Assembly: GCF_963676685.1 (NCBI RefSeq)
Contig: NC_092357.1
Coordinates: forward strand, 19,457,607 to 19,521,606
Direction: 5' to 3'
DNA: 64,000 nucleotides
Origin: Mytilus edulis
Lineage: Eukaryota > Mollusca > Bivalvia > Mytilida > Mytilidae
This document shows, piece by piece, positions 62,301 through 64,000 of this stretch. How positions within the stretch are numbered: the first letter of the stretch is position 1; the number at the start of each line of letters is the position of its first letter. The translations under genes and the position numbers were made by a program. The notes under the pieces were generated by a model. The model searched no databases and was not told the DNA's origin. It saw only the letters and a program-made list of their open reading frames with translations.

Positions 62301-63495
62301 TCAGATTTGTATGTCGTGTATATGCAATTATAGGTGGTTTTGAGAACAGATGCTTTGCAGTTTTATTTTTCTCAATGATGTGCCAGTGTTTTCTTATCAG
62401 TCTGCCAAGTTTTATAAACAAAGGATTGTATCTAGTTGCTAGCAGGTTTTCACTTCGCTCAATCGATAAGCAATGTAAGCCTTGTTTGGGTTAAGTGTTC
62501 ACAAATCTAGAAAATAAAGAACGTATAATCTATAGTTAATATTTAAGGAAGTTACATACAGTACAACAAAAAACGAACTTACATAATCATAATCGATAAA
62601 TCAATTATAGTAATGATATGTCAAAACTTGTTCTTCTCAATCGGGATGAATTCAGTTCAAACATCAGCATTTAAGTGGGAGGTCTTTTTTTTGGCTGATT
62701 GAGTTTAAATTCTACTCAACGAATGATAGACTGATTATATAACGCGACACATATTTTCACTTATTGTATACTACTATTTCGGTTCAAATTTTCTTTTTGT
62801 CCCTTTAAGGCGATGACAGCTAAGGGTTTGATAAATTAAAAATGAAGTGTGATAATTATAATTTTCAAAAGAAGAACATATTTCTTATAGAGTCACTAAT
62901 TTTGTTTAATGCATTGTGATATGACCTTGTAAAATCCTGATTTGAAATATTATATAGAAAAAGAGGTCATATTCTATAAAACGGTGGTTTTACAGCTAGT
63001 TAAATCTCTCACTTGTATGACAGTCGCATTAAATAAAACTATATGGACAACGATGTGTGAACAACACAATCAGACATAATAAGTAAAATTGTAAAAATAA
63101 AGTGTCTTCTTTTAGAGACATGCAAATTGTCTAAACCATATATACGAAAATGTGAAATATAAGTACTAGCTGCTTACATTCTAGTACTTTAAGATTGACA
63201 GGGTTACTTATAAAGTGCCGTTTTCCATTGTTCGCTCGGCAGTTATAAATACCCCTGTCATTTTCTGTTATACTGAATATATTCAAATTAGGGTTGGTTG
63301 CAGATGTTATAATTTGTCTCTTTGCATTATTTGTCCCCTGAGCTATTATTTCAGCGCTGCCTCCATCAACTTGGGTTTTTTTCCAGTCCCATCCAATAGC
63401 TGGTGGTTCGCCATTTATTTTACACGACATAGTGACCTTGGAATCACCTACTATAGCTGAATATGATGTCAAAGACGCGGTAATATTAAGGTCAC
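56246..63495 (-). CDS. Gene B: paralogous Ig receptor, 3' part (Ig3 to tail), cut by the window edge
   Basis: Visible exons, 5' to 3' on the minus strand: 63495-63178 (Ig3), 62035-61736 (Ig4), 60399-60103 (Ig5), 59637-59329 (Ig6), 58231-58130 (membrane span), 57644-57617 (28 nt), 56381-56246 (tail). All phases match and encode about 495 residues. Exon lengths equal those of gene A except the tail exon. Introns also align with gene A, so this is a recent tandem copy. The tail is much shorter (44 residues in the last exon) and carries different tyrosine motifs. The 5' half (signal peptide, Ig1, Ig2) should lie beyond 64 kb. The nearest AATAAA on this strand is at 56102-56097, about 145 bp after the stop. 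Confidence 0.85.
56850..56990 (+). repeat. Family 2 retroelement tail in gene B last intron
   Basis: Diverged tail ending TTTGACACGTTTCCCATTCC, at the position matching 25560-25855 in gene A. Confidence 0.6.
57230..57590 (+). repeat. Penelope-like 3' tail in gene B last intron
   Basis: Contains GGTGCCACATGTGGAGCAAG and GTATCTTTCGCTCCTCTTGT. It ends about 30 bp from the gene B 28-nt exon, a position different from the gene A insertion. Confidence 0.75.
57617..57644 (-). CDS. Gene B 28-nt juxtamembrane exon
   Basis: Encodes KPQNRNRD between ttgttacag and gtaagt. It enters in phase 1 and leaves in phase 2, as in gene A. Confidence 0.83.
57880..58078 (+). repeat. Hammerhead-motif repeat, copy 2, in gene B
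   Basis: The core CTGATGAGTC, loop and GACGAAAC have a perfect GUC/GAC stem II (58035-58058), but the stem III half is deleted. It occupies the intron position filled by a Penelope-like tail in gene A. Confidence 0.5.
58130..58231 (-). CDS. Gene B transmembrane exon
   Basis: A 102-nt exon in phase 1-1. The encoded residues are identical to the gene A membrane exon although the DNA differs at a few silent sites. The donor is gtaagg, a better donor than gene A's gtatgg. Confidence 0.92.
59329..59637 (-). CDS. Gene B Ig-like domain 6 exon
   Basis: A 309-nt exon in phase 1-1 with GTWTCSSLNGYPAP and LCCHVSH. It has the same divergent membrane-proximal fold as gene A Ig6, with about 19 differences in 102 residues. 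Confidence 0.88.
60103..60399 (-). CDS. Gene B Ig-like domain 5 exon
   Basis: A 297-nt exon in phase 1-1 with IRMIC, LNWLR and LEVFEC. The donor is gtacgt as in gene A. About 17 differences from gene A in 98 residues. Confidence 0.88.
61413..61571. mobile_element. MITE/hairpin in gene B intron between Ig4 and Ig5
   Basis: A perfect 20-bp inverted pair, GAATATCCAAAATTGTCAAC at 61448-61467 and its complement at 61521-61540, with weaker outward pairing to GTATAATA/TATAGTAT. The loop holds GGGCTGAGCCC. Gene A has no copy here, so it inserted after the duplication. Confidence 0.7.
61736..62035 (-). CDS. Gene B Ig-like domain 4 exon
   Basis: A 300-nt exon in phase 1-1 with VILSC, VIWLK and MEVYEC. 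It keeps the NTT and NIT sequons of gene A. Donor gtatgt. About six differences from gene A in 99 residues. Confidence 0.9.
63178..63495 (-). CDS. Gene B Ig-like domain 3 exon
   Basis: A 318-nt exon in phase 1-1 with VTMSC, GWDW and DRGIYNCRA. Acceptor aaacag, donor gtaagc. The paralogue is the gene A exon at 32704-33021. Confidence 0.9.
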
Positions 63496-64000
63496 CTGTT
63501 TTTAAAAAAAAAGTTTTGTTACAAATAGTATGATAAATGGTCATATACAATATACTTAATTAAATTCTTGAATATATACGCATTATTTTCTGTATACCCT
63601 TTTTTGTCAAAGCAATACTCATAAATGGTTCTTGAGTCCCGTCGGCATGCTTACAGAAACCAACTTATTGCTTATAATTATGATAATGATAAATACCAAA
63701 TTTTCAGACCATACCAACATCAATGATATTTTATTTTTTGTTAGACGTATAAAACTAACGGGAGAGAAATCTCAACAGCTGTAGTTTCAACCAAAGTCAT
63801 CAAAATATGACAGGCGGTAATGTAAGTACGCCAGTTACACTCTTCGTCTCTTAATGAATCACCGGTCGCGATACAATCCACATATATGAGCTATATGCCA
63901 TTATGATTTGGTATATGTGCCATGCAATGTAGAAACAATCCTGTCATTTTTGATAATTTTTCTACGTTGATCACCTTTCAGATAATTTCCCTTGTTATTG

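Overview
The window is AT-rich, intron-rich eukaryotic DNA crowded with short interspersed repeats, miniature inverted-repeat elements, Penelope-like retroelement debris and long tandem repeats. There are no operons, ribosome binding sites or RNA operons. The repeat vocabulary (the CTCATTGGCAAYCATACCACATC family, GGTGGTACC-ended MITEs, the GTGGCGGATCCAG MITE, Penelope-like tails) points to a bivalve mollusc, most probably a mussel (Mytilus-like). The assignment rests on recognising the repeats and was not checked by a search.

Layout. 1-9.9 kb: repeats only. 9.92-11.17 kb (minus): an intact DDE integrase-core gene. 11.2-24.6 kb: repeats, including an unusual ACTTG/AAGTCGACTT-rich block at 13.4-14.3 kb and nested MITEs at 15-16 kb. 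24.82-46.49 kb (minus): gene A, which I could reconstruct as an 11-exon gene for a 751-residue type I membrane protein. It has a signal peptide, six Ig-like domains with one exon each, one transmembrane exon, a 28-nt exon and a long tyrosine-rich tail. Its introns hold a 2.6-kb inverted-repeat element and a decayed Penelope-like reverse transcriptase. 46.5-56.2 kb: repeat-rich spacer with two possible plus-strand tail exons. 56.25-63.50 kb and beyond the edge (minus): gene B, a tandem paralogue of gene A. Here we see Ig3 to Ig6, the transmembrane exon, the 28-nt exon and a different, short tail exon.

How it fits together. A and B have nearly identical ectodomain exons, identical transmembrane segments, the same splice phases and alignable introns, so they arose by a recent tandem duplication with an offset of about 30 kb. 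Their cytoplasmic tails differ: A has seven tyrosines including three YxxP motifs, whereas B has two tyrosines, one in an ITIM-like SxYxxI context. This is the architecture of paired surface receptors with shared ectodomains and divergent signalling tails. It is the most interesting content of the window. Ligand, expression and function are unknown.
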